Positions 47,111 through 59,073 of a stretch of DNA of 64,000 nucleotides are shown here, piece after piece. The DNA comes from Odiellus spinosus (Eukaryota > Arthropoda > Arachnida > Opiliones > Phalangiidae), in NCBI GenBank assembly GCA_963920705.1, contig OY987240.1, positions 8,535,676-8,599,675 on the forward strand. Reading direction: 5' to 3'. How positions within the stretch are numbered: position 1 is the stretch's first letter; every line of letters begins with the position of its first letter. The translations under genes and the position numbers were made by a program. Below the pieces are notes generated by a model, which saw nothing but the letters and a program-made list of their open reading frames with translations, was not told the DNA's origin and did no database searches.

Positions 47111-47606
47111 AAAGCAATTCTTGTCCATGGTTTACTTATAACGAGTAAAAGCTAAATAATGGTATATGGATTTAGGTTTTATTTGAGGCGCAACTAGTCT
47201 CTGAAGACTAGTGCATGTAGGGTTTCGCGATTGTTGTCCATTCAGCCGGGACATAATCTCAATTTCGCCTAAAATAATTCGGAAAATTCAGTACAATATT
47301 ATATAGAAAGATTGAAACGCCTCTTTATCCCAGATACGGGGTCTTGAGGGTAAACAGACTCATATTCGTTGCAATCTTAAAATGAATTGGAGAAGGGGAA
47401 TTAAGAAAGGGATACGATAAGAATTGAAAGGGAAATCTGATTTTCTCACGCTAGTCTTTGATCAGTATAAAGGCAATAAAATATATTTCTAGGCATACCT
47501 ATCAATTTGATTGAAACTTTCGAAACATAATGAGTGAAGGTTGACAAACCTAAACCAAGAACTAATCTAAAAACTGACAGTATGATAGATCTATATTACC
47601 CGGGTC
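47111..47606. other. No gene seen
   Basis: AT-rich unique sequence. Confidence 0.5.
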
Positions 47607-47984
47607 CAGGGCCCCCACATGTCCCTAAAATCGTGATTTGGTCCCATAATCACCTTATTTCTTGTAAATTTGGTTAAAAGTACCGACATCCTATAATATT
47701 GAACCCAAATTTTATGCTATGTCGAATTTAACCATTTAAATTTCCCACTTTTAAAACTCATTAAGTCAGCGTGATATAATTATCATGAAAAAAATGGTAG
47801 AAAATTAAAGTTAGATTAAACCTACTTTAAAAGTCATTTTGTGAAAATTAAAGATCTCGTTTCTTCTTAAATTGCTTCCTATTTGCTCCCTATTTTAAAA
47901 ATATTGGTTCCTATTTGACTCTATTTCTAGCCTAAAAAATCCCCTATTTCCCTATTTTTTATCTAGATTTTGGTGGCAGCCCTG
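47607..47984 (+). mobile_element. Element U, possible hAT-like, dense in ccctattt words
   Basis: Left cagggcccccac and right gtggcagccctg are imperfect inverted ends. The right third repeats tccctatttt-type words. No target duplication, so the limits are tentative. Confidence 0.45.
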
Positions 47985-48039
47985 CGAGTCAAAAATGATA
48001 TTCTTTTAAAAATGATATCCAATGATGTTTAGTTACAAA

Positions 48040-48260
48040 AGTCTATTACTTTATTCCGTAAAAGTAAACAGACCCCCTTAGCTTAATCAGCAAGGCCCAG
48101 TTTTACGTCATAGCCCATCACTATTTTTAAATAGCCAAAAACGTCATCTGGCTCTAATAATTTGGACTCTTCAGCTCGGTATTTTGAGTCGAGAGAAAGG
48201 GATGGAATTTAGACGGTCCGCGCTTCCCTCCCATCACGGGAATTTCTCCGTAGAGTGTCG
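48040..48260 (-). repeat. Dispersed repeat R, copy 2 (uninterrupted)
   Basis: Reverse complement of the R1 outer parts. The junction word atagcccatcactatttttaaatagcc is continuous here, whereas R1 is split by family A. Confidence 0.75.
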
Positions 48261-48420
48261 CTTACTCCGTTCATTTATTTACACAACGACTGCGACCGCT
48301 AGAGTGTCTAGAATCAGAATCTGTAGGTACATTTACATTTGCTGATAGTACTAAGTTACGATCGAGGCGTTATAAAGCGATAGACCTTTGTATTATATAT
48401 TGAAATTACTTAAATTTCAC

Positions 48421-48759
48421 CAAAAGCCGATGAAACCCTCCTTCGAAGTGTATTACTCCCGGGTCTTGTCTACCCCTCTCTGTAAGGGTTAGTCTCAAAA
48501 AGCGCGATTCGTACGCCTCCTAACGGTAGATATTTTCGGAAGCCAGAGTTCGTCCAGCGAATATCTCTAGCAACCTTGGAGTTCGTCAAAAAAACGTCGT
48601 CGTTTGTGGAGAGAGAGAATATCCAATTTTCCGTAGACAGGGGGGTATGAAGAAGGACCCCTCCGATCTCGTAAAATTGGGAATTTCACCCATACAGAGA
48701 GGGGCGCTATATGGAACATTAGAGTAGTAGACTTCAAATGAGGGTTTCATCGGCTTCTG
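48421..48759 (-). mobile_element. Family B MITE, copy 8
   Basis: Both ends are present (CAAAAGCCGATGAAACC at the left with one change; right end cggcttctg). The flanks do not match. Confidence 0.9.
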
Positions 48760-49362
48760 ATAATGGGTATCGGAAATCTGGCAGTGTCTTATAATTTTTT
48801 AAAATTTCCAATATCTTTGAATTTGTGAAGGCAATTACTGGGCACTTGGATTAATTAATAGTGCCCTATTAATTAATCCAAGCTGGATAATTGTCCAATA
48901 AGACAATAACCCTTTTTCCGTAACAGTTTTTGGTTACGTCGGTCTAATAACCGCTAGAGATAACGTTTTTAGATCTGGGCTTATTTAATCAATCAAGGTC
49001 AGTATATTTGATAGACGTTTGAGAAAAAAATGATTTAATTAAAAGCATACAGGACCTGGCGATTAGAAATTCGATATCAAGTATAGTAACGTAATATTTG
49101 CTAACTTAAGCGGAAAAATTAATATCAAAACAGATAAAATAAAGCGCTAAGGGAGGGTAAAACGTAAAATTAAAAACAACTTCAAAATAATATTAGAAAT
49201 ACAATATTGATATGATTTCGATTTTTCAAAAAAAAAATGTGTTTGATATTTTAATTATGCGTCTTTTAACTCTGGCTTCTATTTGCCAGCCAAATGCGAA
49301 AATCTTTTCAATATGAATAGTCGTTTAAAGAATGAGCGAAGGGCAAACCACTCTTAAAATCA
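48760..49362. other. No gene seen
   Basis: Contains a small palindrome of ttggattaattaatag/ctattaattaatccaa at about 48857-48890. No coding exon. Confidence 0.5.
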
Positions 49363-50170
49363 GTTGTGGAATCAATTCTGAATCAAGCGAATCAATATGA
49401 ATTACGCGAATCAATTCGGAATCACGCGAATCAATTCGACATCACTCGAATCAATATGAATTACGCGAATCAATTCGGAATCACGCGAATCAATTCAGAA
49501 TCAAGCGAATCAATTCGGAATCAAGCGAATCAATTCGACATCACTCGAATCAATATGAATTACGCGAATCAATTCGGAATCACGCGAATCAATTCAGAAT
49601 CAAGCGAATCAATTCGGAATCAAGCGAATCAATTCGACATCACTCGAATCAATATGAATTACGCGAATCAATTCGGAATCACGCGAATCAATTCAGAATC
49701 AAGCGAATCAATTCGGAATCAAGCGAATCAATTCGACATCACTCGAATCAATTCGACATCACTCGAATCAATATGAATTACGCGAATCAATTCGGAATCA
49801 CGCGAATCAATTCAGAATCAAGCGAATCAATTCGGAATCAAGCGAATCAATTCGACATCACTCGAATCAATATGAATTACGCGAATCAATTCGGAATCAC
49901 GCGAATCAATTCAGAATCAAGCGAATCAATTCGGAATCAAGCGAATCAATTCGACATCACTCGAATCAATATGAATTACGCGAATCAATTCGGAATCACG
50001 CGAATCAATTCAGAATCAAGCGAATCAATTCGGAATCAAGCGAATCAATTCGACATCACTCGAATCAATATGAATTACGCGAATCAATTCGGAATCACTT
50101 GAATCAATGTGAATTACGCGAATAAATTCGGAATCACTCGAATCAATTCGGAATCACATGAATCAAATAG
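49363..50170 (+). repeat. 20-bp satellite with 99-bp higher-order unit
   Basis: Subunits of 19-20 bp such as gaatcaattcggaatcaagc. Five subunits (tatgaattacgc, tcggaatcacgc, tcagaatcaagc, tcggaatcaagc, tcgacatcactc endings) form a 99-bp unit. The marker subunit starts at 49448, 49547, 49646, 49765, 49864, 49963 and 50062; one interval is 119, i.e. one extra subunit. Plus-strand frames are periodic artefacts. Confidence 0.95.
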
Positions 50171-50172
50171 AA

Positions 50173-53100
50173 TCTCGAAAAGAGCGCTTTCTCTAAAAGA
50201 GCGCTTTCCCAAAAGAGGGCATCTCGAAAAGAGCGCTTTCCCGAAAGAGGGCATCTCGAAAGAGCGCTTTCCCAAGAGAGGGCATCTCGAAAAGAGCGCT
50301 TTCCGAAAAGAGGGCATCTCGAAAAGAGCGCTTTCTCTAAAAGAGCGCTTTCCCAAAAGAGGGCATCTCTAAAAGAGCGCTTTCTCTAAAAGAGCGCTTT
50401 CCCAAAAGAGGGCATCTCTAAAAGAGCACTTTCTCTAAAAGAGCGCTTTCTCAAAAGAGGGCATCTCGAAAAGAGCGCTTTCCCCAAAGAGGGCATCTCG
50501 AAAAGAGCGCTTTCCCAAAAGAGGGCATCTCGAAAAGAGCACTTTCTCTAAAAGAGCGCTTTCCCAAAAGAGGGCATCTCGAAAAGAGCGCTTTCTCTAA
50601 AAGAGCGCTTTCCCAAAAGAGGGCATCTCGAAAGAGCGCTTTCCCAAGAGAGGGCATCTCGAAAAGAGCGCTTTCTCTAAAAGAGCGCTTTCCCAAAAGA
50701 GGGCATCTCGAAAAGAGCGCTTTCCCGAAAGAGGGCATCTCGAAAGAGCGCTTTCCCAAGAGAGGGCATCTCGAAAAGAGCGCTTTCCGAAAAGAGGGCA
50801 TCTCGAAAATAGCGCTTTCTCTAAAAGAGCGCTTTCCCAAAAGAGGGCATCTCTAAAAGAGCGCTTTCTCTAAAAGAGCGCTTTCCCAAAAGAGGGCATC
50901 TCTAAAAGAGCACTTTCTCTAAAAGAGCGCTTTCTCAAAAGAGGGCATCTCGAAAAGAGCGCTTTCCCCAAAGAGGGCATCTCGAAAAGAGCGCTTTCCC
51001 AAAAGAGGGCATCTCGAAAAGAGCACTTTCTCTAAAAGAGCGCTTTCCCAAAAGAGGGCATCTCGAAAAGAGCGCTTTCTCTAAAAGAGCGCTTTCCCAA
51101 AAGAGGGCATCTCTAAAGAGCGCTTTCCCAAGAGAGGGCATCTCGAAAAGAGCGCTTTCTCTAAAAGAGCGCTTTCCCAAAAGAGGGCATCTCGAAAAGA
51201 GCGCTTTCCCGAAAGAGGGCATCTCGAAAGAGCGCTTTCCCAAGAGAGGGCATCTCGAAAAGAGCGCTTTCCGAAAAGAGGGCATCTCGAAAAGAGCGCT
51301 TTCTCTAAAAGAGCGCTTTCCCAAAAGAGGGCATCTCTAAAAGAGCGCTTTCTCTAAAAGAGCGCTTTCCCAAAAGAGGGCATCTCTAAAAGAGCACTTT
51401 CTCTAAAAGAGCGCTTTCTCAAAAGAGGGCATCTCGAAAAGAGCGCTTTCCCCAAAGAGGGCATCTCGAAAGAGCGCTTTCCCAAGAGAGGGCATCTCGA
51501 AAAGAGCGCTTTCCGAAAAGAGGGCATCTCGAAAAGAGCGCTTTCTCTAAAAGAGCGCTTTCCCAAAAGAGGGCATCTCTAAAAGAGCGCTTTCTCTAAA
51601 AGAGCGCTTTCCCAAAAGAGGGCATCTCTAAAAGAGCACTTTCTCTAAAAGAGCGCTTTCTCAAAAGAGGGCATCTCGAAAAGAGCGCTTTCCCCAAAGA
51701 GGGCATCTCGAAAAGAGCGCTTTCCCAAAAGAGGGCATCTCGAAAAGAGCACTTTCTCTAAAAGAGCGCTTTCCCAAAAGAGGGCATCTCGAAAAGAGCG
51801 CTTTCTCTAAAAGAGCGCTTTCCCAAAAGAGGGCATCTCGAAAGAGCGCTTTCCCAAGAGAGGGCATCTCGAAAAGAGCGCTTTCTCTAAAAGAGCGCTT
51901 TCCCAAAAGAGGGCATCTCGAAAAGAGCGCTTTCCCGAAAGAGGGCATCTCGAAAGAGCGCTTTCCCAAGAGAGGGCATCTCGAAAAGAGCGCTTTCCGA
52001 AAAGAGGGCATCTCGAAAATAGCGCTTTCTCTAAAAGAGCGCTTTCCCAAAAGAGGGCATCTCTAAAAGAGCGCTTTCTCTAAAAGAGCGCTTTCCCAAA
52101 AGAGGGCATCTCTAAAAGAGCACTTTCTCTAAAAGAGCGCTTTCTCAAAAGAGGGCATCTCGAAAAGAGCGCTTTCCCCAAAGAGGGCATCTCGAAAAGA
52201 GCGCTTTCCCAAAAGAGGGCATCTCGAAAAGAGCACTTTCTCTAAAAGAGCGCTTTCCCAAAAGAGGGCATCTCGAAAAGAGCGCTTTCTCTAAAAGAGC
52301 GCTTTCCCAAAAGAGGGCATCTCTAAAGAGCGCTTTCCCAAGAGAGGGCATCTCGAAAAGAGCGCTTTCTCTAAAAGAGCGCTTTCCCAAAAGAGGGCAT
52401 CTCGAAAAGAGCGCTTTCCCGAAAGAGGGCATCTCGAAAGAGCGCTTTCCCAAGAGAGGGCATCTCGAAAAGAGCGCTTTCCGAAAAGAGGGCATCTCGA
52501 AAAGAGCGCTTTCTCTAAAAGAGCGCTTTCCCAAAAGAGGGCATCTCTAAAAGAGCGCTTTCTCTAAAAGAGCGCTTTCCCAAAAGAGGGCATCTCTAAA
52601 AGAGCACTTTCTCTAAAAGAGCGCTTTCTCAAAAGAGGGCATCTCGAAAAGAGCGCTTTCCCCAAAGAGGGCATCTCGAAAAGAGCGCTTTCCCAAAAGA
52701 GGGCATCTCGAAAAGAGCGCTTTCTCTAAAAGAGCGCTTTCCCAAAAGAGGGCATCTCGAAAGAGCGCTTTCCCAAGAGAGGGCATCTCGAAAAGAGCGC
52801 TTTCTCTAAAAGAGCGCTTTCCCAAAAGAGGGCATCTCGAAAAGAGCGCTTTCCCGAAAGAGGGCATCTCGAAAGAGCGCTTTCCCAAGAGAGGGCATCT
52901 CGAAAAGAGCGCTTCCCGAAAAGAGGGCATCTCGAAAAGAGCGCTTTCTCTAAAAGAGCGCTTTCCCAAAAGAGGGCATCTCTAAAAGAGCGCTTTCTCT
53001 AAAAGAGCGCTTTCCCAAAAGAGGGCATCTCTAAAAGAGCACTTTCTCTAAAAGAGCGCTTTCTCAAAAGAGGGCATCTCGAAAAGAGCGCTTTCCCCAA

Positions 53101-53880
53101 AGAGGGCATCTCGAAAAGAGCGCTTTCCCAAAAGAGGGCATCTCGAAAAGGGCACTTTCTCTAAAAGAGCGCTTTCCCAAAAGAGGGCATCTCGAAAAGA
53201 GCGCTTTCTCTAAAAGAGCGCTTTCCCAAAAGAGGGCATCTCGAAAGAGCGCTTTCTCTAAAAGAGCGCTTTCCGAAAAGAGGGCATCTCGAAAAGAGCG
53301 CTTTCTCTTAAAGAGCGCTTTCCCAAAAGAGGGCATCTCGAAAAGAGCGCTTTCCCGAAAGAGGGCATCTCGAAAGAGCGCTTTCCCAAGAGAGGGCATC
53401 TCGAAAAGAGCGCTTTCCGAAAAGAGGGCATCTCGAAAAGAGCGCTTTCTCTAAAAGAGCGCTTTCCCAAAAGAGGGCATCTTTAAAAGAGCGCTTTCTC
53501 TAAAAGAGCGCTTTCCCAAAAGAGGGCATCTCTAAAAGAGCACTTTCTCTAAAAGAGCGCTTTCTCAAAAGAGGGCATCTCGAAAAGAGCGCTTTCCCCA
53601 AAGAGGGCATCTCGAAAAGAGCGCTTTCCCAAAAGAGGGCATCTCGAAAAGAGCACTTTCTCTAAAAGAGCGCTTTCCCAAAAGAGGGCATCTCGAAAAG
53701 AGCGCTTTCCCAAAAGAGGGCATCTCGAAAGAGCGCTTTCCCAAGAGAGGGCATCTCGAAAAGAGCGCTTTCCCAAAAGAGGGCATCTCGAAAAGAGCGC
53801 TTTCTCTAAAAGAGCGCTTTCTCAAAAGAGGGCATCTCGAAAAGAGCGCTTTCTCTAAAAATAAAAAAAAAAGCGCTTTC
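50173..53880 (+). repeat. AGAGCGCTTTC satellite with nested higher-order repeats
   Basis: 3.7 kb built from aaaagagcgctttctct (17 bp) and aaaagagcgctttcccaaaa plus gagggcatctcg (32 bp) with small variants. Blocks recur at 242 and 484 bp, and a 1210-bp super-unit (484+484+242) is present twice: the private variant gaaaatagcgc occurs at 50806 and 52016, and ctctaaagag at 51111 and 52321. Minus-strand frames that stay open here are artefacts of the repeat. Confidence 0.95.
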
Positions 53881-54495
53881 CTAAAAAACATTTTGAAAAC
53901 ATGCGGAAAATTTTCCGCGTTTTACTTTTCCGAAAAATGAACAACACAGATATACGGATAAACGTTAGGCGCTCTCTATATTTCTGACCTTCTTATAGGC
54001 TCTTTGATTAAATAAACCAAATAAATGTTATTTGAAATTGAAACTATACTAGTCTTATTATTCACAAAAGCTTTCGTAGCTTCCGACTTAAAAACGGGGA
54101 ATTCTCATTGCGAAATTTGAATTTGAAAGTTCATTGAAGGAGAGCTCGTGGCGTTTCGGCTTCACTTTACGACTAAAATATTACTAAGTCTAGGTCAAGG
54201 AATCCTTATTAGCTAATCAAGTAGAAGATTATTAGACTGCTTGGTTCCTAATTAGGCTTTCGAGAGAAAGCTACTCGCGGGCGGCCAAACACCAGGCTTC
54301 TCGAGAGATAAAAGGATAAAGTCGAATTAGGGATATTATCGTGTAATATATGGCCGAGGGGATAGTCACTCGGATAATCAGGTGTACACGTGCCGGAAAA
54401 TCAATAATTATTATCAAATAATGACAAAAACATTAGAATAATCACGAAAAAATAAAAAATTAAATAATAAAAAAATTAAATAATCACAAAAAGAA
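53881..54495. other. No gene seen
   Basis: Unique sequence between two satellites. Confidence 0.5.
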
Positions 54496-55080
54496 ATGAA
54501 ACAATCAGGAAAATGCACAAATAATCACGAAAATGCATCAAATAATCACGAAAATTCATCAAATAATCACGAAAATGCATCAAATAATCAAGAAAATGCA
54601 TCAAATAATCACGAAAATGCATCAAATAATCACGAAAATTCATCAAATAATCACGAAAAGGAATCAAATAATCACGAAAATGTATCAAATAATCACGAAA
54701 ATTCATCAAATAATCACGAAAATGCATCAAATAATCACGAAAATGCATCAAATAATCAAGAAAATGCATCAAATAATCACGAAAATGCATCAAATAATCA
54801 CGAAAATGAATCAAATAATCACGAAAATGCATCAAATAATCACGAAAAAGCATCAAATAATCACGAAAATGCATCAAATAATCACGAAAATGCATCAAAT
54901 AATCACGAAAATTCATCAAATAATCAAGACAATGCATCAAATAATCACGAAAATGCATCAAAAATCACGAAAATGCATCAAAAATCACGAAAATGCATCA
55001 AATAATCACGAAAATTCATCAAATAATCACGAAAATTCATCAAATAATCACGAAAAGGAATAAAATAATCAGGCAAGAAA
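54496..55080 (+). repeat. 21-bp minisatellite (about 26 units)
   Basis: Unit caaataatcacgaaaatgca plus t, with degenerate units on both sides (54420-54495 and 55080-55165). All three frames on one strand and one on the other remain open because 21 is a multiple of three. Confidence 0.95.
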
Positions 55081-55446
55081 TTAAATAGTCACGAAAAATC
55101 AAAAAAAAAAATCAAATAATTACGAATAGGAAACAAATAAATCACGAAAAAGAATCACATATCAAATGTACAATATTTTGGGGAGTGACTAGCCCCTCGG
55201 ATATGGCATGGGATATATATATATATATACATCATTTGGCTGAGCGCATTTTGGACCAGAACTGTCACAGCGAATGTTAGGAGGAGAAGACGAGAGAAGA
55301 TTGAACGAGTGTGGGGCAACGCCATTTTCCAAGGATGGATCGAGGTAGTTCCTCAATGGGATGGCGTCGAAAAACAACCCAAAATAAAATCACATCGTTC
55401 GTTGCTTGATTCGCCTCTTCCCGAACAGAGACTTTGTTTGAAAACG
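55081..55446. other. No gene seen; (AT)n at about 55213-55228
   Basis: Opposing short frames at 55189-55494 have no support. Confidence 0.45.
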
Positions 55447-55600
55447 GGCTGTCACCATTTTTTTAGAATACCTACCTATGTTTTATATATTTAATTTCAT
55501 CATGCTATTAAAACTCCACATTCAAAATTTTATATTCCTGTAGAGGTCGTGGGTTTATCAAGATAATCCACAAATATTTCTTTAATCGATTAACTACGAA
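55447..55600 (+). repeat. Dispersed repeat Q, copy 2
   Basis: Shorter version of 44405-44710 with the same word order. Confidence 0.6.
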
Positions 55601-55639
55601 TAATATAACATTTCTCTAGCATATCCATAGAAGATAATT

Positions 55640-55800
55640 TGGCCATGAGCGGCCCACCTAAATTCTGTCCCTTTCTCCCAACTCAAAATATCGAAGAAGA
55701 GTCCAAACTCTCGAGCCAGACGGGGGTGATGACTTTTTGTCTATTTTTAAATAAAATTGGATCTTTGGTGATAGACTTTTGTGATTACACGCTCGCGCTT
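55640..55800 (+). repeat. Dispersed repeat R, copy 3
   Basis: actcaaaatatcgaagaaga, gagccagacgggggtgatga and tagacttttgtga words in the R order, truncated. Confidence 0.7.
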
Positions 55801-56224
55801 ATTTCAAATTGTTAATCAAACTTAAAATTAGGCTTACCGCAAATTTCTTTAAATTTTCATAGACTTTTCTACAATTTGGTCTTTTTGTTTACGAAATTAG
55901 CCCAGTCAGCGAGGGAGATATTGATACGTCAGAGGTCGACCTCTGTGTCATCCCCTTAGTGATGGAGATACAGTATTCGCCCTTACAAGCGCTCCCCCAG
56001 TAAGGGGGTTCCATCACGTCAGGCTTTCTTTCCCCCTTGGCTCTTCGCTGTCTCCCTATTCGCGACCCAAGATGTCCAATTTCTCTACAAAATATTGAAA
56101 TTTCTTGGAAAACGGTTTTTACATTGACTACTTCGACTTTCAAGATCACAAAATTCTTATCCATAGATAACCCTGGTTGCCGTGTAAATAGTCAACGGAC
56201 GGAAAAATTTCGGAGTTGGAAGGG
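55801..56224. other. No convincing gene
   Basis: Frames of 72-91 codons lie on opposite strands over the same bases (55889-56255). Neither has a recognisable motif. Confidence 0.4.
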
Positions 56225-56400
56225 ACGACAATATAACCAAGCACGGTCCGCCTAATTTCCGTCCCTTCTTCCCGACTCAAAATATCGAGGAAAAGTCCAA
56301 ACCAGTCGAGCCAGACGGGGGTGATGACTTTTTGGCTAGTTTAAGTGCTGATAGTTTTAAGCTACGGGGCGCTGTTTACTTTTATGCAACAAAATTGTAG
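56225..56400 (+). repeat. Dispersed repeat R, copy 4
   Basis: Carries gactcaaaatatcgaggaaa, gagccagacgggggtgatga and gctgtttacttttatg. Lies 585 bp downstream of copy 3. Confidence 0.7.
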
Positions 56401-57538
56401 ACTTTTGCCATAATTTATATCAATGGTGATCTTTTGAATGAACTCAAAATAAGTAAAGCTTACAATTTCCATCCCGGAAAAAAAAAAAATAAAAAAATCA
56501 AACCAATTTATCTTATCCGTATTCGCTATTTAATGGCGAGGGGAGGAGGAATGAATATTCGGTCCAACCGATCACAAATCTTTGGAGCCCACCCAAAATG
56601 ACTTTCTCCGCTGTCGCGCCATGTATATATCTATATATATTTTAATAAATCTCCTTGGAGTATAACCTTTTTCTTTCACTGAAAGTGTGTTTTAGACGAA
56701 TTTCTTAAAGAGACTTCTCTTTCCAAAATGCTTCGTATCCTGAGTTTTTCGCCAATTCACGACGCGTAAGAGAGCGCCCATCCCTCCGCCGATTGCGTGG
56801 GTGACTACCGTAATGGAGGATGAGGCTACAGGGGCCCCTTATTTCTGACGATTGAAGGGGCACCGTCGAAGCCTCAATCGTTTTAGGCCCGACGCGCATT
56901 GTCAATAGATTGGTGTTGATTATTGAACAAATTGTTGAAAAGTTTCAGGAAGGGCGCGCATTATAAAATAACCTTGGAAACAGTTAAAAGAGCAGTTAAA
57001 AAGCACCCGTTTCTATATCGAAAAGGTTGCCTTTTTTCAGGGTTGGGTCCAAGCGTAGGATTATCTATACTTTTCCAACCTTGAAAAAAGCCGTTTCTAC
57101 GGAAGATGTGTCCCTTTTTACAAGGTTGGGACGAAGTGAAGTTTTATAATATCAGCTATTATACGTGGATTAATTAATATATGTGCTAAGGATAGACAGC
57201 GGGAAGAAAACGCTAAGTACTAAAGAAATCTTGAAAAAAGGAATTTAAAGAAAAATGGTTAAAATTATAGGAACTTAAAGGACTCATTAAAAATATATCA
57301 ATGTATATAAAATATGTAAAAAGTGTGAAAACTTTATGAGAGAGGACATTTGAGTTGCTAGCGCTGACGTGTCCTTTTCGCGACTGTTATCATTTCTTTA
57401 TTTCTAATTTAGAAATAACTACTTGGTTTAATAATATAAAAAGTTTACTAACAAGTTACATTTGATTATTGAGATAAGACTGAACCTTACTTTCTTCCAA
57501 CGCTGCCCTAAAAATATTCGCCTCTTCCCATATCTATT
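56401..57538. other. No gene seen over 1.1 kb
   Basis: No exon recognised. Words like ccttttttcagggttgggtc and ctttttacaaggttgggacg repeat imperfectly at 57025-57130. Confidence 0.45.
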
Positions 57539-57867
57539 GACGAATTCGGAATGTCCATACTCATAAACCAACTTCTAGGGGCTAAGTACAAATATAATGA
57601 TGAATTATCGCGATAGATGGCGCGCCTGCCCCTCACTCTATCTCCCGCTCTCCTACCTGTCCACGCATTACAACCGCTGCTATGGGAAACGCGTAGAGGG
57701 GAGGAATTATCGATCGCCTAGTTTGTCTCTCTCGTCATAGCGTAGCCAATCTGGAATAGGATCAGAATGGGAACTACAATATTGACATCTCTTAAGAGAT
57801 CGGCGCGTAAAGAGTGTACTGCAATGTAGGCTGCCCCTACAAGTTCCTCTTCAATTCCGAATTCGTC
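57539..57867 (-). mobile_element. Family N repeat, copy 3
   Basis: GACGAATTCGGAAT at the left and its inverse ATTCCGAATTCGTC at the right form a 14-bp perfect terminal repeat. The interior is the reverse of copies 1 and 2. Confidence 0.82.
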
Positions 57868-57939
57868 TATATCGTCGACAAACCGCGCGTGGATTGAAAC
57901 ATGGCTATGGCAGCTTATCCACCCTTTCTACCACACACC

Positions 57940-58245
57940 TACCTCGAGACCGGAGGTCACGTTTGTGTCGCGTGCGTATGGTTTCTAAAATTACGCAATT
58001 TCATCTAATTTGTTAAAATATGACGAGTTCTTCGCGTATTTGAAATAGGCACGAATTTGAAATCTCTTAAGCTTTGAAAAACTCGTACTAGTGGCCATTT
58101 TGGTAGATGGCGCCAGCCTCGTGAATGATTGACTTAAGAGTGATGGGACCTTTATGTGGAATACTGGGCCTTATCAACGATTATCACGGGCCTCTCGCGG
58201 ATGGTGCCACCCGTGTCTAGAACTTAGAAGTCACTTTTTGACAAA
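57940..58245 (-). repeat. Dispersed repeat T, copy 2
   Basis: Reverse-complement relative of 8740-9010 (gatgggacctttatgtgg, gaatttgaaatctc, agaagtcactttttgac). Confidence 0.6.
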
Positions 58246-58871
58246 GAGGCATATCTCTAAAGCGCAGCGATTTAAGATCTCCTGACAAGGTGGCTTCCTA
58301 CAAAGACTAAAGTTCTCAGTATGCAAGGAATATCGCGTCTCCACAGAGGAGTAGTGACTTAAAATTCTAAAAGACATTCTAAACATTACAATTACTAACG
58401 AGAAGGGCCAATTTCCGTCAGCTAGCGTTACAGACAGTCCCGCGTCATTTTCTATCTGGGAGGATCTTAGCCGCTGACATCGTGACGTAAGACCTTTAAG
58501 GTAAACTGAATACAAACGGCGGGTGTACCCCTTAACAGCGGCTGCTTTTAAATAATAGAAGAAAGAAAGCCTAGCGGGTACGACGCTTCATTATTACGAC
58601 ATCGAACCGCTGAGATCTAACAACGAAGGAAGTTCACATATCCTTGCCAATACATCCAGCGGCTAAGATCTAGCCCGCGCACAAGATCTCACCCGATCTC
58701 ACCTTCAGAGCTCGTTTATTTTCATCCTTTTGAAACGTCCCTTCGGGGGGTGCTTCCCTTACAACAAATATAAATAAAAGAACCAAAAGTCTAGGACTAG
58801 ACCGGCCATCCAGCCTCTGCAACAAAACACTGTCATAAAGACACTTCGTATAGCCAGCCAATAAACATTCA
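58246..58871. other. No convincing gene
   Basis: The word ggatcttagccgctgac (58460s) and its inverse gcggctaagatct (58660s) form a widely spaced inverted repeat. No exon recognised. Confidence 0.45.
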
Positions 58872-59073
58872 TTGTGGGAAATAAGCGCGGGACACTGGAC
58901 TTTGTCCGATAAATTTTACAAATGTCATAACTTTCTTTTTTGAGATGGGGTCACTGGACATTTGTCCAATAAGGATATGCGCTTACTGGTACAGGAAAAT
59001 CTGGCAATGTCTGACACTTTTTAGTGCTACTGGGCAATTGTCCAAAAAGAAAATATTATTATTTCCGTCCCTG
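58872..59073 (+). mobile_element. Family P hAT-like MITE, copy 3
   Basis: Right end atttccgtccctg intact; left end decayed (gtgggaaataagcg). Inner words gtcactggacatttgtccaa and gggcaattgtcc as in the other copies. Confidence 0.75.

Noticed and set aside
49366-50102. Regular repeats that might suggest a CRISPR array
   Set aside because: No unique spacers: all 20-bp units are variants of one sequence, with a 99-bp higher-order pattern in eukaryotic DNA.
50114-53891. Series of identical 129-codon minus-strand frames that look like a protein family
   Set aside because: They repeat at the 484/1210-bp satellite period and consist of the satellite words; no independent coding evidence.
54476-55063. 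Asn/His-rich and Ile/Thr/Lys-rich frames over 54.5-55.1 kb
   Set aside because: Products of the 21-bp tandem repeat, open in several frames and on both strands.
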